NCBI RefSeq assembly: GCF_001427785.1
Contig: NZ_LMHM01000018.1
Coordinates: 554,169 to 597,613 of the forward strand
Direction: 5' to 3'
Origin: Lysobacter sp. Root690
GTDB taxonomy: Bacteria; Pseudomonadota; Gammaproteobacteria; Xanthomonadales; Xanthomonadaceae
Length of the DNA stretch: 43,445 nt
Shown here in pieces: positions 42,216 to 43,445 of this stretch; the first letter of the stretch is position 1; every line of letters starts with the position of its first letter. The position numbers were made by a program, and so were the translations under genes. The notes beneath the pieces are model-generated. The model was not told the origin of the DNA and did no database searches. It saw only the letters and a program-made list of their open reading frames with translations.

Positions 42216-43154
42216 ATGCCGGTGAAGACCCGAGGCCTGATCGTGAGCCTGATCGCGATCGCCGTGGCCTTGCTGGGCTGGCAGTTGTGGCGTTCGCGCG
42301 CGCCGATCGCGGCCGCGCCCACCGCGGTCGGCCAAAGCGACGCGGCAGCGCAAGAACCACCGGCCGCGCCGGCGAAACCCGCCGACACACCGAGCAAGAT
42401 AGAACCGATCCGCTCCAACTATCGCAATCCGCAGTTGGCCGAACTCAAGAACCGCGCCGACGCCGGCGACAGCCGCGCCTCGTGCCAACTCGGCATGGAA
42501 CTGCTGCGCTGCACCGACGTATCCCCGGCCGAGCAGGTGCTGGCCTCGGCCGAAGAGAATTCGCGTCCGGATCTGCCGCCGGAGCAGCGCGCCTACATGA
42601 CCAAGCTGGAGGACCGCGCGCGTCAGATGATCAACGAATGCCGCAACGCGCCGGCCGATTCGTGGAAACAGGGCAACCACTACCTGCGTCAGGCCGCGCT
42701 CGCCGGCGAACCCGAAGCCATGTACCGCTACGCGCGCGGCGATTCGGTCCTGGTCGACTACACCCACCTGAACTCGCCCGAGTTCGACCGCTGGCGCGCC
42801 GAGGCCGGCAACATGCTGCAGCTGTCGTTCGAGGCCGGCTATCTGCCGTCGGTGTTCGATCTGATGGTCGGCTACAGCGACAACTCATCGCCGCTGACGG
42901 GTTTGATCGCGAACGACCCGACCAAGGCGCGGGCGATGCGTCTATTGATTTCGCGCCTGGCCGGCAAACCAGCGGATCGGCCCGAGTCGCGCTACGCGAG
43001 CCTGGAACCGGCCGCGACGGCGTTGGCGTCGCAGTGGCAGCGCGATTATTTTCCGACGGTGAAGCCGCCGTTGCAGAAGATGCCGCGGCTGATGCCGGCG
43101 GGGTTCGCTTCGTTGTATGCCGATGAAAACAATGAGCCGGCGTGTACGCAGTGA
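42216..43154 (+). CDS. Membrane-anchored protein of unknown function, Sel1/TPR-like
   Basis: 312 aa. An N-terminal transmembrane anchor (about 7-24, LIVSLIAIAVALLGWQLW) is followed by an Ala/Pro-rich linker (about 28-65) and a helical body with repeat-like units (LAELKNRADAGDSRASCQLGMELLRC; LRQAALAGEPEAMYRYARGD) that look like degenerate Sel1 or TPR repeats. This points to a protein-binding scaffold in the periplasm. The ATG at 42216 has GGCGGA about 8 nt upstream; 17 codons are open before it. It is divergent from the aldo/keto reductase across 76 bp. I do not recognise a named family. Confidence 0.75.
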   Translation: MPVKTRGLIVSLIAIAVALLGWQLWRSRAPIAAAPTAVGQSDAAAQEPPAAPAKPADTPSKIEPIRSNYRNPQLAELKNRADAGDSRASCQLGMELLRCTDVSPAEQVLASAEENSRPDLPPEQRAYMTKLEDRARQMINECRNAPADSWKQGNHYLRQAALAGEPEAMYRYARGDSVLVDYTHLNSPEFDRWRAEAGNMLQLSFEAGYLPSVFDLMVGYSDNSSPLTGLIANDPTKARAMRLLISRLAGKPADRPESRYASLEPAATALASQWQRDYFPTVKPPLQKMPRLMPAGFASLYADENNEPACTQ

Positions 43155-43256
43155 GTTGAGGTTCGTTTGTGGCGAAGGCTCCGATCGCGTGGCTGGCATA
43201 AGCGGCAACGATTGTCGCGGCTATGGCAGAGGTTGCGACGTTGTCGTGGTGGCGCA

Positions 43257-43280
43257 GTCGCGGCTTGCGCCGCTCCTACA
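43257..43280. repeat. SMAG/REP-like unit
   Basis: GTCGCGGC...GCCGCTCCTACA unit, nearly identical to 36146-36172 and related to 14477-14500. Confidence 0.7.
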
Positions 43281-43301
43281 GGGTGGCCATGCGGCCATGG
43301 C

Positions 43302-43341
43302 TTGGCTTTGGCTTTGGCTTTGGCTTTGGCTTTGGCTTTGG
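43302..43341. repeat. Hexanucleotide tandem repeat (GGCTTT)n
   Basis: About six and a half perfect copies of GGCTTT in the 291-bp gap after the last gene. It is not inside a credible reading frame. Simple repeats like this change length easily. Confidence 0.9.
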
Positions 43342-43417
43342 ATCGAGTCTGAAGCCTTGCAGTTCATCCAGCGCTGCGAAGCCACGCACTCGCGTTAGCA
43401 ACAGCACACCCGAAGGG

Positions 43418-43438
43418 CGGCGTGCAGGATGCACGCCG
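43418..43438. terminator. Hairpin near the right end
   Basis: Perfect 9-bp stem CGGCGTGCA / TGCACGCCG with loop GGA. No T tract; it may belong to a gene beyond the window. Confidence 0.35.
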
Positions 43439-43445
43439 TGCGCCA

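Overview
The window looks like chromosomal DNA of a high-GC gammaproteobacterium of the Xanthomonadaceae, most likely Lysobacter or a close relative. The reasons are the very high GC at third codon positions, the dispersed short palindromes reading GTAGGAGCGGC...GCCGCGAC (resembling the SMAG/REP repeats of Stenotrophomonas and relatives), and the protein repertoire. The genus is an inference. I see no rRNA, tRNA, CRISPR array, insertion sequence, integrase or phage gene; apart from repeats it reads as core chromosome.

Region 1 (1-2.8 kb): an MFS efflux-type transporter, a small orphan membrane protein and the flavoprotein WrbA. Region 2 (2.9-13.8 kb): a tightly packed five-gene operon on the minus strand, in transcription order WGR/DUF4132 protein, MoxR AAA+ ATPase, DUF5682 protein, VWA protein and a double-SWIM zinc-finger protein. 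The order matches the poorly understood yehI-yehL-yehM-yehP-yehQ (molR) locus of Escherichia coli. It is the best candidate in the window for an uncharacterised multi-protein machine: an ATPase with a MIDAS partner, plus likely nucleic-acid-binding subunits.

Region 3 (13.9-21 kb): a DUF1304 membrane protein, then two separate transporters related to the ATP/ADP translocase (TLC/COG3202) family. Each overlaps the next enzyme gene by 4 bp (a Tat-exported NAD-dependent epimerase-like protein; a membrane-anchored metallophosphoesterase), and a secreted protein of unknown function lies between the two pairs. Region 4 (21.3-25.2 kb): a GMC-family FAD oxidoreductase, a secreted beta-lactamase-family serine hydrolase and a membrane-anchored SRPBCC protein.

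Region 5 (25.2-28.3 kb) is almost free of genes. It holds an ~87-bp tandem array of palindromes, a histone H1-like Lys/Ala-repeat protein, a candidate ~220-nt small RNA or leader with a strong promoter and a terminator, and ~1.3 kb of CpG-rich DNA without a recognisable gene. Region 6 (28.3-33 kb): glycine-cleavage genes gcvT and gcvH with a DsbA-fold isomerase between them, then a secreted protein/NfeD/QmcA (SPFH) operon. Region 7 (33.1-36.1 kb): an ECF sigma factor, a probable membrane-anchored regulator and a secreted double-PDZ protein.

Region 8 (36.3-41.1 kb): an iron/heme locus with a Fur box in front of hemP, a TonB-dependent receptor of the hemoglobin/transferrin/lactoferrin class, a small protein ending in a Cys-Cys-Cys motif and a secreted DUF6607-type protein. 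The window closes with a potassium-channel-beta-type aldo/keto reductase, a membrane-anchored protein of unknown function and short repeats. All family assignments come from reading motifs and were not checked by database search.
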